Part shown: positions 52,291-61,257 of the stretch, piece after piece
How positions within the stretch are numbered: the stretch's first letter is position 1
How the letters are laid out: every line of letters starts with the position of its first letter
Assembly (NCBI RefSeq): GCF_003937945.1
Contig: NZ_RSEC01000048.1
Coordinates: forward strand, 62,001-126,000
Length of the DNA: 64,000 nucleotides
Direction: 5' to 3'
Origin: Amycolatopsis eburnea
GTDB taxonomy: Bacteria; Actinomycetota; Actinomycetes; Mycobacteriales; Pseudonocardiaceae
Notes under the pieces: model-generated
The model's database searches: none
What the model was told of the DNA's origin: nothing
The model's input: the letters and a program-made list of their open reading frames with translations, nothing else
Translations under genes and position numbers: made by a program

Positions 52291-52336
52291 ATCTGCTCTG
52301 CCACAACCATCCGCATCGTCCTCAAAGGAGTAAACG

Positions 52337-53443
52337 ATGACCGTCCGTCCGATCGCCATCGCCGAGCAGGCCTCGAGCTGCTACTTCCGCACCACCGTCG
52401 ACACCCCGTACCGCAAGGCCCTGGTGCAGATCACCGAGCGGTGCAACCTGCGCTGCGCGCACTGCTTCGTCTCCGCGACCAAGCACGGCAAGGACATGCC
52501 GCAGGCCGAGGTCGTGAAAAAGGTCGTCCCCCGACTCGCCGACGCCCGTGTCCGGCGGGTGACGCTGACCGGCGGAGAACCGACCATCCACCCGGACTTC
52601 CTCGGCATCGTGCACGCCTTCCGCAACGCCGGCATCGATGTCGGCATCTGCACGAACGCCACCGAGCTCGGCGACAAGCTCATCCACCAGCTGGCCACGG
52701 CCGGAGTCCACGTCAACGTCTCCCTCGACGGGTTCGCCGCCGACTCCCACGGACTGTTCCGCGGCGATCGCGCCTCCTTCGACGTGACCGTGGCCAACGT
52801 CCGCAAGCTCGCTGCGGCAGGCCTGCTGCAGGGGCTGCTGTGCACGCCGAACTCTTTGGCCGCCAACGAGGAGTACGTCCGGCTGTGCGCCTTCGCCCGC
52901 GAGAACGGCGCCCGCTACGTCCTGCTCAACCCGCTGGGCAGCATGGGCCGCGGCGTGAAATCCCAGCGAAAGCTCGCCAAAACGGCCATGCACATGCAGG
53001 AGATCTTCGAGCTGACCGCGCCGTTCGACGGGCCCGACCTCGACATCGCCCACATCCGCTTCCCCAACACCGCCCGCAAGCCCCTCGCCGGCTGCGAAGC
53101 CGGAACGATCATCTACGTCTTCACCCCGGGCGAGGTCACCGTCTGCCCCTACCTCGTCTTCGCCGCCCGCACCCCGATCTCCCGCCACCCCGACACCGAC
53201 TTCATCGTCGGCAACATCTTCACCGACCGCGACATCGCCACCCGCCTCGACAACTACCGCTTCCACGACCGCTTCCAGGTCGGAGCCAACCCGACCTGCG
53301 CCTCCTGCAGCCTCGAACCATCCTGCGGCAAGGGCTGCCCGGCCGCGGTCGTCGCCGGCGGCGGACGCATCGGCGACGTCGACACCGAACAATGCCCCGT
53401 CACCGCCGAGGAACACCAGCTGCTTCCCCTGGACGTCGCATGA
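52337..53443 (+). CDS. Radical SAM protein with SPASM-like C-terminus
   Basis: 368 aa; AAAGGAG before the ATG. The canonical CxxxCxxC motif is in ITERCNLRCAHCFVSATKHG, followed by RVTLTGGEPTIHPDFLGIVH (GGEP SAM site) and GICTNATEL. The C-terminus has a cysteine cluster (NPTCASCSLEPSCGKGCPAA) of SPASM/twitch type that would hold an auxiliary iron-sulfur cluster. SPASM enzymes often modify peptides but also small molecules; the substrate here is unknown. It overlaps the next gene by ATGA. Confidence 0.9.
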   Translation: MTVRPIAIAEQASSCYFRTTVDTPYRKALVQITERCNLRCAHCFVSATKHGKDMPQAEVVKKVVPRLADARVRRVTLTGGEPTIHPDFLGIVHAFRNAGIDVGICTNATELGDKLIHQLATAGVHVNVSLDGFAADSHGLFRGDRASFDVTVANVRKLAAAGLLQGLLCTPNSLAANEEYVRLCAFARENGARYVLLNPLGSMGRGVKSQRKLAKTAMHMQEIFELTAPFDGPDLDIAHIRFPNTARKPLAGCEAGTIIYVFTPGEVTVCPYLVFAARTPISRHPDTDFIVGNIFTDRDIATRLDNYRFHDRFQVGANPTCASCSLEPSCGKGCPAAVVAGGGRIGDVDTEQCPVTAEEHQLLPLDVA

Positions 53444-54072
53444 CCGCGCCACGTCTCCCGGGCACGCTGGTGACCTTCGAAGGACCCGGCGGCGTCGGCA
53501 AGACGACGATCACGGCACTGGTCGCCGAGCTCCTCGACGCAGACGCAGTCCCGGTGCACACCACCATCCAGCCGTCCCGCTCTCCCCTGGGTGACCTCGC
53601 CCGGCACGGCACCGACACCTACCGCGACATGGCCCTCGCCTGCCTCTGCGCGGCAGATCGCCACCACCAGCTGACCGTCGAAATCCTCCCCGCGCTGGCC
53701 GAGGGGAAAGTCGTGCTCTGCGACCGGTACGTCGCGTCGTCGCTGGTCCTGCAGGGGCTCGACGACATCCCCCTCGACGTCGTCTGGGCGCTCAACCACG
53801 GCGCCTACCGGCCGGACCTCGTCTGCGCGCTCAGCGACGCCCCCGCCGACATCGAGCGGCGCCTGCGTGCGCGCGGCGGCCACAGCCGCTTCGAACGCAG
53901 CCCGGGAAGCAGCTTCCGCGAAACCTACGGCTACCTCGCGGCCACGACGTTCCTGCACGACCAGGGCTGGCCCATCGAGATAGTCGACTGCGCCATCGAT
54001 CCCCGAACCACAGCTGGCACCATCGTCGACCTGATCCACCGCACCCTCACGGAGAGCCCGGCATGCCCCTGA
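53440..54072 (+). CDS. Thymidylate-kinase-like nucleotide kinase
   Basis: 210 aa. P-loop LVTFEGPGGVGKTTITALVA, then a helical region, DRYVASSLVLQGLDDIPLDV (the DRYxxSS motif of thymidylate kinases) and a LID-like segment RLRARGGHSRFERSPGSSFR. It is probably not the housekeeping Tmk, as it sits in an operon between a radical SAM enzyme and a phosphodiesterase. A modified nucleotide is a plausible substrate. ATGA overlap upstream; its last codons overlap the next gene by ten bases. Confidence 0.85.
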   Translation: MTAPRLPGTLVTFEGPGGVGKTTITALVAELLDADAVPVHTTIQPSRSPLGDLARHGTDTYRDMALACLCAADRHHQLTVEILPALAEGKVVLCDRYVASSLVLQGLDDIPLDVVWALNHGAYRPDLVCALSDAPADIERRLRARGGHSRFERSPGSSFRETYGYLAATTFLHDQGWPIEIVDCAIDPRTTAGTIVDLIHRTLTESPACP

Positions 54073-54878
54073 CCGTCCTCACCCTCAACGTCGGCAACCC
54101 TGCCCTCGAACGGGCCCGCCGCCAACGCGACTGGCTCGCCCGCCGCACCGAAGACGTCTTCGTGCTCACCGAGACCGGCTCCGGACCCGGCACGCAGCTG
54201 ATCGCCGAGTGCTTCCGCGACGCTGGCTGGTCGGTCACCTTCCCCGAGCACCCCGACAAGGAACGCGGCGTCATGCTCCTGGCCAAGCTGGAGACCGCGG
54301 TGGACCCGATCGGGGCCGCGATGGCTTACCTCCCGGCTCGGCTGGCCGGCATCGTCGTGGGCACTGACCGCGGCCCGGTGCGCATCCTCGGCGCGTACGT
54401 GCCCTCCCGCGACACCACCGAGGCGAAGACCACCCGCAAGCGCGCGTGGATCGACGCCTTCCACCAGGCTTACGAGGTCACCGCCGACGACACCCCCACC
54501 CTGCTTCTGGGTGACCTGAACGTCCTTGAACCCGGTCACGTGCCACCGCATCCCGGGCAGTTCGCGCCGTTCGAGACGGCCTTCTACACCGAGCTGACAC
54601 AGCGCCACGGCCTCACCGACCTCTTCCGCACGCTGCAACCGACCGCCGTCGAGCACAGCTGGGCCCGCCGCGCCGAGCTTGGCTACCGCTACGACCACGC
54701 CCACGCCTCGACTGCACTCGTCGAGCACCTCGCTGGCTGCTCGTACGTCCACAGCACCCGTCACGACGACCCGGCACTGACCGACCATTCGGGACTCGCC
54801 GTCGCGCTGACACTGACCGCGACCGCGCCGCTGATAACGTCCGACCCGGCCGCGGACTGCGAGGCAACGCTGTTCTGA
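54063..54878 (+). CDS. Endonuclease/exonuclease/phosphatase (EEP) family protein
   Basis: 271 aa. EEP landmarks: LTVLTLNVGNPALERA (metal-binding Asn), VFVLTETGSGPG (catalytic Glu), PTLLLGDLNVLEPGH (GDxN), YRYDHAHAS, and a final DHSGLAVALTL (DHS/H motif). The family hydrolyses phosphodiester bonds in nucleic acids or small phosphodiesters. The gene overlaps the kinase gene, so co-expression is nearly certain. Confidence 0.85.
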   Translation: MPLTVLTLNVGNPALERARRQRDWLARRTEDVFVLTETGSGPGTQLIAECFRDAGWSVTFPEHPDKERGVMLLAKLETAVDPIGAAMAYLPARLAGIVVGTDRGPVRILGAYVPSRDTTEAKTTRKRAWIDAFHQAYEVTADDTPTLLLGDLNVLEPGHVPPHPGQFAPFETAFYTELTQRHGLTDLFRTLQPTAVEHSWARRAELGYRYDHAHASTALVEHLAGCSYVHSTRHDDPALTDHSGLAVALTLTATAPLITSDPAADCEATLF

Positions 54879-54932
54879 CCGAGGCACTCGTGCCCGGCCG
54901 CACCCTTGCCGCCGAGCACGAGGACCCACCGG

Positions 54933-55427
54933 ATGACCGTCGCCAGCGAACCGGCCCTGCGGGTCGGCGCCCGCGTCCTGCTCCTCAACCGCGCCGACGA
55001 AGTCCTGCTCATCCACGCCCGCGACCCCGACAACCCCGGCCACCATTGGTGGGAACTGCCCGGCGGCGGCAAAGAGCCCGGCGAGAGGCTCGAGGACACC
55101 GCGCGGCGCGAGATCGCCGAGGAGACCGGGCTCGTCGTGGACGAGGTCGGCCGCAAGCTCTGGACGCGCGAAAGCCGCTTCACCTACCGCGGCCACGAGC
55201 ACCACCGCCTCGACCACGTCTACCTCGCCCGCACCGACCACGACGCACCGCAGGTCGCCCTCCGCCACACCGCCAACGAACGCGTCGGCCTGATCGAACG
55301 CCGCTGGTGGTCGGCCGCCGCGGTCTCGACGTGCCGCGACAAACTCCTGCCCGCCGAGCTCCCAGATCTCCTGCTGGCTCTCCTCGAGGACCGCTTCCCG
55401 CTCGTTCCCCTGGCTCTCATCGCCTGA
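54933..55427 (+). CDS. NUDIX hydrolase
   Basis: 164 aa; GAGGA eight bases before the ATG. The Nudix box is GGGKEPGERLEDTARREIAE followed by ETGL. The segment AHDPDNPGHHWWELPGG-like region before the box is typical of nucleoside-diphosphate-linked substrates. Fourth enzyme in the plus-strand cluster; its end overlaps the convergent GNAT gene by 11 bases. Confidence 0.85.
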   Translation: MTVASEPALRVGARVLLLNRADEVLLIHARDPDNPGHHWWELPGGGKEPGERLEDTARREIAEETGLVVDEVGRKLWTRESRFTYRGHEHHRLDHVYLARTDHDAPQVALRHTANERVGLIERRWWSAAAVSTCRDKLLPAELPDLLLALLEDRFPLVPLALIA

Positions 55428-56097
55428 GCTCCGCGCCTCCGACGTGGGCACACGGCGGACCAGCCCGGCGCATGGCGATCCGGGCCCGGAACGACTGCGC
55501 CACCGGGCCGTCCGGCAGCGGAGCCGTCCACCGGTACGAGGGCGCCCGAGCCACCGCGGCCGCCACCAACGTGCGACCGAAACCGAGGCGCCGGTAATCC
55601 GCGGCGACGTGGACGTAGTCAAGGGTCGCCGTCCGGCACTTCCCGCACGGGCTCGCCGTCACCGAGCCGACCTCGGTGCCGTCCAGGTGGAGTGCGATTC
55701 GACCGGCCAGCGTTCCCGCGGCCGGTGGATGGGCGACCAGGACGAGCCCTCCGGTCGGCGCCGCGTCGGGCGGGTGCTGGACGGTGACGTCGAGGAGCGC
55801 CCACTCAGCAAGGCGCCGAGCATCCGGCTCGCACGCCTCCTGCCCACGGCACACCTCGCACAGCCACCCGTGCAACCGGTAACGCTGGCTGAACGGCGCG
55901 AGCTTGTCGTAGAGATCCAGGATGAGCCAGTGGCCACGCAGGCACGTCTTGATCTCCTTGACCGCCGGCCGGACCGGGATCAGCGCACCGAACTCCCCGC
56001 GCGCACCCGAGCGGACGGCTTCGCCGATCACCTGGCGCCTCGTAACGGTCTCGCCCCGCTCGACGGGTGCATCATCCAGCGACCTCACGCAGTCCAT
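55417..56097 (-). CDS. GNAT-type acetyltransferase with N-terminal Cys-rich region
   Basis: About 226 aa from ATG at 56097 (GTG at 56088 is an alternative). The first half has CLRGHW, then WLCEVCRGQEACEPDARRLA, a possible metal site. The C-terminal half is a GNAT fold: TLDYVHVAADYRRLGFGRTL has the RxxGxG acetyl-CoA motif A in variant form (RRLGFGR). Substrate unknown. Its start overlaps the end of the RecA-like gene by 26 bases, giving a two-gene operon under the SOS box. Confidence 0.75.
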   Translation of the reverse strand: MDCVRSLDDAPVERGETVTRRQVIGEAVRSGARGEFGALIPVRPAVKEIKTCLRGHWLILDLYDKLAPFSQRYRLHGWLCEVCRGQEACEPDARRLAEWALLDVTVQHPPDAAPTGGLVLVAHPPAAGTLAGRIALHLDGTEVGSVTASPCGKCRTATLDYVHVAADYRRLGFGRTLVAAAVARAPSYRWTAPLPDGPVAQSFRARIAMRRAGPPCAHVGGAELRR

Positions 56098-56782
56098 GGC
56101 CAGCCGACTCCTCGCCGGCGGTGACGGCGCCACCGGGGCCCGGAAGCCGCAGGGCGACGGTGCTCGGGCGCGCCGCGGCGCCGCGGCCGCGGCGAGTCGC
56201 CACGACGTCACGGAACTCCAGGTGGCCGAAACCGTCGTCGGTGAGACCGTGCCACCGGCGGTTCGACACGCTCAGCTCGAGATCCGCGCCCGGCCACGGG
56301 CCGGCGGCTAGCAGCACCGCACCTCGGTTGCGAACCCGTCCGGCCAGCCGACGCGCCAGCGGCGCCTGCATGCCGCGAGCAATCGGCGGGCCGAGCACGA
56401 CCAGGTCGAACCCGTCGATCAGCGCAGACAGCACGGCGGCGACCTCAGCCCCGGCGTGGGGAATGAGCGCGAGCCGCTCCAGCTCGACGCCCAGCTCGGC
56501 GGCGGCTACCACGCCCACATCGGGCATGCCGGTGATCGCTGCCCACGATCCCTCCCGGGTCGCCTCGGCGAGCAGCGCCAGGACCAGCGCGGTCGAGCCG
56601 GAGACCGACACGGTTGTGCCGCGTCGCAGACCGTCTGGCACCAGCTTGGCCAGCGCGGGCGTTACCGGCAGCGACCCGACGGACGGCGAGGGATCCGGGC
56701 TCGGCTCGCCGAGCTGTGCGGCGATGCGGACGCCTGGGATCGCCGCGAGCCCGGCCACCGCGTCCGGCACCGCCACCACCAT
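56072..56782 (-). CDS. RecA/ImuA-like protein, SOS-controlled
   Basis: 236 aa; GGAGG just upstream of ATG/GTG codons at 56782. A degenerate RecA-like core is visible: RRGTTVSVSGSTALVLALLA (in place of a full Walker A), then GSWAAITGMPDVGVVAAAEL and GFDLVVLGPPIARGMQAPLA. This matches the actinobacterial ImuA'-type proteins that work with ImuB and DnaE2 in mutagenic repair. Neither partner lies nearby. A perfect SOS box is 71 bases upstream of the start. Confidence 0.75.
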   Translation of the reverse strand: MVVAVPDAVAGLAAIPGVRIAAQLGEPSPDPSPSVGSLPVTPALAKLVPDGLRRGTTVSVSGSTALVLALLAEATREGSWAAITGMPDVGVVAAAELGVELERLALIPHAGAEVAAVLSALIDGFDLVVLGPPIARGMQAPLARRLAGRVRNRGAVLLAAGPWPGADLELSVSNRRWHGLTDDGFGHLEFRDVVATRRGRGAAARPSTVALRLPGPGGAVTAGEESAGHGLREVAG

Positions 56783-56852
56783 GCACCTCCAGCACCACGA
56801 ACACGCACCGGAGACGCCCACGAGGGGAAGCCGCGAGCGAACCCGAACTCAT

Positions 56853-56866
56853 CGAACACTTGTTCG
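56853..56866. promoter_or_regulatory. LexA (SOS) box
   Basis: CGAACACTTGTTCG matches the Gram-positive/mycobacterial SOS consensus CGAAC-N4-GTTCG exactly. It lies in the 315-base divergent gap between the RecA/ImuA-like gene (start 56782, minus) and the VOC gene (57098, plus). No other gene was seen in that gap. Confidence 0.8.
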
Positions 56867-57097
56867 GATCGTGCGAGACGACGCGGCCGCTGTCAAGCCG
56901 ACCCAGCCGACGTCACCCTGCGATGGGGACACTCGCGGCCCTGGTCTGAGTCGGCACACACCTCTGGTCGCCGCGGGGAGTCGCCAGCCGGGAGTGCTCG
57001 ATCGACTTCTCCAGTTCACGAAAGAATCGAGGACCGTTGTTGTCCGCGTCTGGTGGCAAGGTGACGACGTCAGCCCGACGACCAACGGAGAACCCCG

Positions 57098-57559
57098 ATG
57101 AGCCGACACGTCCAGGTCACGTTCGACGCCCACGACCCGCGAGCGCTCTCGGCGTTCTGGCGCGAGGTGCTGGACTACGTCCACCCGGCGCCGCCCAGAG
57201 TCGAACTGCCCGAGGGCGCCGACCCGTTCGCCGCGTGGGACGAGTTCCTCGAGCGGGCCGGGGTGCCGCAAGACCAGCGCAACAGCAGCTCCGCAGTCGA
57301 GGACCCCGACGGTCACGGCCCACGCCTGTTCTTCCAGCAGGTCCCGGAAGACAAGACCGCGAAAAACCGAGTCCACCTCGACGTCCGGGCCGCACCCGGC
57401 CTGCAGGGCGCCGACCGGATGGCGGCGCTCGAAGCGGAGTGCCACCGGCTGATCGCCCTCGGCGCCACCCGGGTACGCCGCTTCGAGCCCGAACCGCCGC
57501 TCAGCGCCGGGTTCATCGTGATGACCGACCCCGAAGGCAACGAGTTCTGCCTGGATTAA
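57098..57559 (+). CDS. VOC-family (glyoxalase/dioxygenase-like) protein
   Basis: 153 aa; GGAG before the ATG. The N-terminal VQVTFDAHDPRALSAFWREV and C-terminal FIVMTDPEGNEFCLD are hallmarks of the glyoxalase/bleomycin-resistance superfamily, with KNRVHLDVRAAPGLQGADRM in the middle. The histidine and glutamate metal ligands are plausible at HVQVTF, RVHLDV and NEFCLD. Substrate unknown. Confidence 0.85.
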   Translation: MSRHVQVTFDAHDPRALSAFWREVLDYVHPAPPRVELPEGADPFAAWDEFLERAGVPQDQRNSSSAVEDPDGHGPRLFFQQVPEDKTAKNRVHLDVRAAPGLQGADRMAALEAECHRLIALGATRVRRFEPEPPLSAGFIVMTDPEGNEFCLD

Positions 57560-57708
57560 CAGCAAAAGCGTGCGACCCGGACTACGCCACCATGGCGCGG
57601 CTCACAGCAGGAAGGTGTAACCGGCCTCGGCGTTCCAGCGATCAACCACGTACCGGTGAAGCAGCCCGCCGAAGGCATTCGTTGACACGTCGCGGGAGGC
57701 ACACCGTG

Positions 57709-57996
57709 ATGAACGGTCGTTCACGCCGGGTTCTGGTGCAGGTCGAGCACCGCACCGTCACCCTCGGCCATGCCTCGGCGTATCCCGGTGAACCCCAGCC
57801 GGGTCACCGCGTCGACGAGCTGTCCTATCCCGGGATCCTCGTGTCTTACCTTCAAGACGGCGTCGTGGACCACGAGGTGTGGCTGCCGATGGGCGAGACG
57901 CCGACCCTCGCCGACGACGAAGCCCTGATCGCCGCGCTGCACACGGCGATGCGCTGGAACCGAGGCGAGCTCCCCGAACACCTCAGGACCACCTAG
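57709..57996 (+). CDS. Small hypothetical protein
   Basis: 95 aa; GGGAGG lies 9 bases before the ATG and 6 bases before an in-frame GTG at 57706. The sequence has a beta-rich pattern (RRVLVQVEHRTVTLGHASAY then ELSYPGILVSYLQDGVVDHE) and a short C-terminal helix (DDEALIAALHTAMRWN). No family recognised. Confidence 0.6.
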   Translation: MNGRSRRVLVQVEHRTVTLGHASAYPGEPQPGHRVDELSYPGILVSYLQDGVVDHEVWLPMGETPTLADDEALIAALHTAMRWNRGELPEHLRTT

Positions 57997-58008
57997 CTGC
58001 CCGTGGGT

Positions 58009-58545
58009 TCACCGTCCGCCGCGGCGCTTCTCCTTGCCGACGTCCTTGTCTTTGGCCTTTCCGGCGACCTTGCCGCTCCGGACGCCCGGACCACCGTCCG
58101 GGCCCGGCCGGCCACGGTCCGGCGAAGCGAACGCGGCGCCCCTCGGCGCCGCCGGGGCCACGGTCCGCGGCGAGGCCGCCATGACGTCGACCGCCGTCCG
58201 CGTCGTCGAACCGGCAGGCACCGTGGTGGACGGTACGGATTGTTGCGCCGCGGATGATCCCGACGGCGTGCTCCCGGCAACGTCCGGCCTGGCCAGCGCC
58301 ACCGCGAGGACAGCCGCCGCGGCCACCAGGCCACCGGCTGCGGTCGCCGCCCGCCGACGTCGCATCGGCGCAGCAACCAGCACCGAGCAGGACGTCGTGG
58401 CGACGACGCGCTCGCACGGCAGCTGCCGGATCTCCTCGGCGACCGGACGCTCCCCCGGCTCGAAGGCGGTCATCCGGCTCGCCGTGAGCGCGAGCGATCC
58501 CGGCGCGCCGGCCGGAATCCGAGGTGCCCGGTTCAGCCGCGCCAT
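58009..58545 (-). CDS. Hypothetical protein with one membrane segment
   Basis: 178 aa if started at ATG 58545 (GGAATCGG upstream). An ATG at 58623 has a better Shine-Dalgarno (GGGAGG) but would overlap the divergent SIR2 start. One membrane helix (AATAAGGLVAAAAVLAVALA) follows a basic stretch (APMRRRRA). The rest is Ser/Pro/Thr-rich and ends in a lysine-rich tail (GKVAGKAKDKDVGKEKRRGG). This resembles an anti-sigma-like or wall-anchored protein, but no domain is recognised. Confidence 0.5.
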   Translation of the reverse strand: MARLNRAPRIPAGAPGSLALTASRMTAFEPGERPVAEEIRQLPCERVVATTSCSVLVAAPMRRRRAATAAGGLVAAAAVLAVALARPDVAGSTPSGSSAAQQSVPSTTVPAGSTTRTAVDVMAASPRTVAPAAPRGAAFASPDRGRPGPDGGPGVRSGKVAGKAKDKDVGKEKRRGGR

Positions 58546-58621
58546 CGCCGATTCCGCCGAGTAGCCGACGAGGCTTCGAAGAAGGATCGTGGTTTGGGCC
58601 AACGCGGTGCATAGTGGATTC

Positions 58622-60658
58622 ATGCCACGCCTCCCTCCCGGAGCGACCGTATTATGCGGCGCCGGCGCGTCTGGATACTCACGCCTTCCCAGCGGCGCAA
58701 AACTCGCATTGTTGGCATTCAACGAGGTTGCGCGCGGAACTGGTGTATATCCCCCCGAGGCCATCGATGCGGTCGCACAGCAGCTCGACAACGATGAGTT
58801 GCGCCTGGAAGTGCTCCTTGACCTGATGGCCCGTGAGGTGCCCGCACGGACCCTAGCCGGGGTGTACTCGGTTCTAAAGGGCGCGAAGCCGACACGGCCA
58901 CACAACATCCTGGTGCGGCTCGGAGTCCCCATCGTGACAACCAATCAGGACGAGTTGATCGAACTCGCTACACCAGCCAATCACGTTGTCGATGTGCTGC
59001 ATCTACACGGTCAAGCCTCGGATCTTGACTCGGTGATGACGATGCTCAGCCAGTACGTTGAGGGGCTGCCACAGCCTATCGCCGATGCATTCGCCGCGTT
59101 GGTGACAGGTCGACATGTGGTGGTGTACGGCTACAGCGGCCGAGATCGCGACATCATGCCCTTCCTCTACCACGCGCACCGGATCACCTGGCTCCAATAC
59201 CGACGCTGGCCGGATCCCGCACCGCTGTTCCCGGAAGCACAACTCTTGAAAGATCGGCTGCGAGCCCGTATGCGGGTGATCGAGCTTCCCGAGCCAGCAG
59301 AGTGGCTATTCGATCGACTACCGGCCAGCCACCGCCGCGAGGTCGACAACCTAAGCGCAGCCGCCTTGCCAATCAGCTTCGTAGCCGCGCTATCAACAGC
59401 CGCGCAGACAGCGTTCGATGCGGTCTCACTACGCGATCGGCGCTTGGCACTTGCTCGGGTACTGGTGCACTGCAACGAAGCCGAGTACGCCTACAACGGC
59501 TTGCGCAAATGCGTGCGGTCCTGGCCACAAGACGCCCGGGTCGTCCTCCGCATGGCCGCCACCGCAGAGGTTGTCCAACGCCGACCAGAAGCGTTACGTC
59601 GGTATGCGCGCGCCACTTTGTTGACAGTCGACCCAGTGTTAAAGGCCTCAGCACTACTTGGGCGGGCACACGTCAACGCTAATGGCAGTGACCACGCCAC
59701 CGCACTTGACGAACTGAAGCACGCGATGACCGCCGCGCAACGGATCTCCGATCCACATGTGCGGCGCAGGCTGCTCACTCGCATCACGAATCTGCGAGCC
59801 CGCATCCACGCCATGACAAACCACGAGGCGCAGGCGGCCCGCGACTATCGCCACGCAGCGGACCTCGCGGAGCGTAATAATGATCTTGACGGCAAGGTGA
59901 CCGCCAAAATCTTCGGCAGTGACGCTCTCCACAGTCGCGGCCGCTATCTAGAAGCCCTTGACCAGTTGTCGGAAGTGATGGAGGACAACGCGACGTACGG
60001 CCGTCCGCAGACCAGGATGTGGGCGCTGTTCTACCGTGGTCTGACTTTGTGTTCGATGGGTCGACTCAAAACCGGAATGGGTGACCTGAATGCCTGCCGC
60101 GATGAGGCGCTGCGAACCGACAACCGTCAGGCCATGGCCTGGGCCGAGGTCGCCATCGCGAGCTACGTCCGAAGATCCAACGTTGCCTTGGCGGAACAAC
60201 ACCTGACCGCCTGCAGGGCGGCGATCAAGAAGCATGGCCTGCCGTTGACCGTCTGCGACGTGCGACTGGAATGGGAGTACGCCGAACTCGCGCGGGCACG
60301 GGGCGCGTGGAGCGAGGCTCTCGATCGTCTCGACGCTCTGGACTCTCGCCTTCGCGACCCGGGACTCGGGATGGCAATGCCGTATATGCCACCCCATCTG
60401 GTGGCTGTCCGAGGCGAAATCGCTCGCGAGCGAGGTGACGCCGGCGCCGCAGACCTGCTCCGGGACGCGCGAAGAACGTTCCGAGCAGGAGGTTGGCGGC
60501 ACAGTGCCGTGCGTATGGAGGTCGCACTGTGGCTGCTTCGGGGCGACACTCGCCCGCCCGCCTCACTAGTTGATCGCTGCAGTCGCTACGGGTACGGCAA
60601 CGAAACCCGACGGCTTCACAGCCATGCCAAGACCTACTACCCGTTGCACAGCTGGTGA
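58622..60658 (+). CDS. SIR2 domain protein with TPR-like repeats
   Basis: 678 aa from ATG at 58622. SIR2 landmarks: ATVLCGAGASGYSRLPSGAK (GAGAS), IVTTNQDELIE (TTNxD, residues 106-110), VLHLHGQAS (catalytic-type His129) and VVVYGYSGRDRDI. The region from about 270 onward is helical TPR-like (YAYNGLRKCVRSWPQDARVV, ALDELKHAMTAAQRI, then LRDARRTFRAGG). SIR2 fused to repeat domains is typical of abortive-infection NADases, so an anti-phage role is likely but inferred. Codon use is less GC-biased than in its neighbours, suggesting transfer. Confidence 0.85.
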   Translation: MPRLPPGATVLCGAGASGYSRLPSGAKLALLAFNEVARGTGVYPPEAIDAVAQQLDNDELRLEVLLDLMAREVPARTLAGVYSVLKGAKPTRPHNILVRLGVPIVTTNQDELIELATPANHVVDVLHLHGQASDLDSVMTMLSQYVEGLPQPIADAFAALVTGRHVVVYGYSGRDRDIMPFLYHAHRITWLQYRRWPDPAPLFPEAQLLKDRLRARMRVIELPEPAEWLFDRLPASHRREVDNLSAAALPISFVAALSTAAQTAFDAVSLRDRRLALARVLVHCNEAEYAYNGLRKCVRSWPQDARVVLRMAATAEVVQRRPEALRRYARATLLTVDPVLKASALLGRAHVNANGSDHATALDELKHAMTAAQRISDPHVRRRLLTRITNLRARIHAMTNHEAQAARDYRHAADLAERNNDLDGKVTAKIFGSDALHSRGRYLEALDQLSEVMEDNATYGRPQTRMWALFYRGLTLCSMGRLKTGMGDLNACRDEALRTDNRQAMAWAEVAIASYVRRSNVALAEQHLTACRAAIKKHGLPLTVCDVRLEWEYAELARARGAWSEALDRLDALDSRLRDPGLGMAMPYMPPHLVAVRGEIARERGDAGAADLLRDARRTFRAGGWRHSAVRMEVALWLLRGDTRPPASLVDRCSRYGYGNETRRLHSHAKTYYPLHSW

Positions 60659-61249
60659 GGTCAGCCTCAATGTGAACGCGTCACTGCGGGAGAACTGAGG
60701 GGCGGCCTGCAGCTGCTGTCGCGTTGTGGCACAGAGTGAGAGCCTCGGTTACGGGCCTTCAAGCCGGTCATCGTATTTCGGTCGGTGCGATGTACGCAGT
60801 CTCGGGTTGTCGGCGGCGCAGGCGCCTTGTAGGCCGTGGTGCGACGGAACGTCGCGATTGCTCCTCACCAAATTCCGCGCGGTTCGGGCCGACGGTCAGC
60901 TGTGCCTGCACTCACAGTCCGCGCGAGCGGCGCTTGGTTCTGACCGTGAATCTGGACGTCGGTTCTCCGGCAACAGCGACGTCACCTTCATGCTGAGCGA
61001 CTCCGTGCTCGCGAATGTTGACGTCACTGCCGGCCACGGGCTTCAGTCGCCGGGCCCGCTCGTCCTCGCCATCCCGCCGGTGACGAAGCTGCTGCTCCAG
61101 GTCGTTCGTCCTCGCTGCGCTGCGGGCGCTCCACCTGGACCAGCGGCGAGCATCGGCCATAATCGGCCAGTTGGACGAGCCCGGTGCCGTCAGGATTTGC
61201 GGACATTGATCATGCTTGGCGCCGTCGATTTTCGCGAGCATCTGCCGTC
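60659..61249. other. Non-coding or degenerate stretch
   Basis: About 590 bases between the SIR2-TPR stop and the IS element. A long plus-strand frame crosses the IS end and shows no homology, so it is taken as chance. Only the last 50 bases fit a remnant described with the IS insertion. Confidence 0.5.
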
Positions 61250-61257
61250 GAAATTCA
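61250..61257. repeat. Target-site duplication, left copy
   Basis: GAAATTCA immediately before the left inverted repeat; identical copy after the right end. Confidence 0.9.

Noticed and set aside
52322..55622. Long minus-strand frames antisense to the radical SAM cluster
   Set aside because: Gly/Val/Glu-rich shadows caused by high GC; plus-strand proteins carry canonical motifs.
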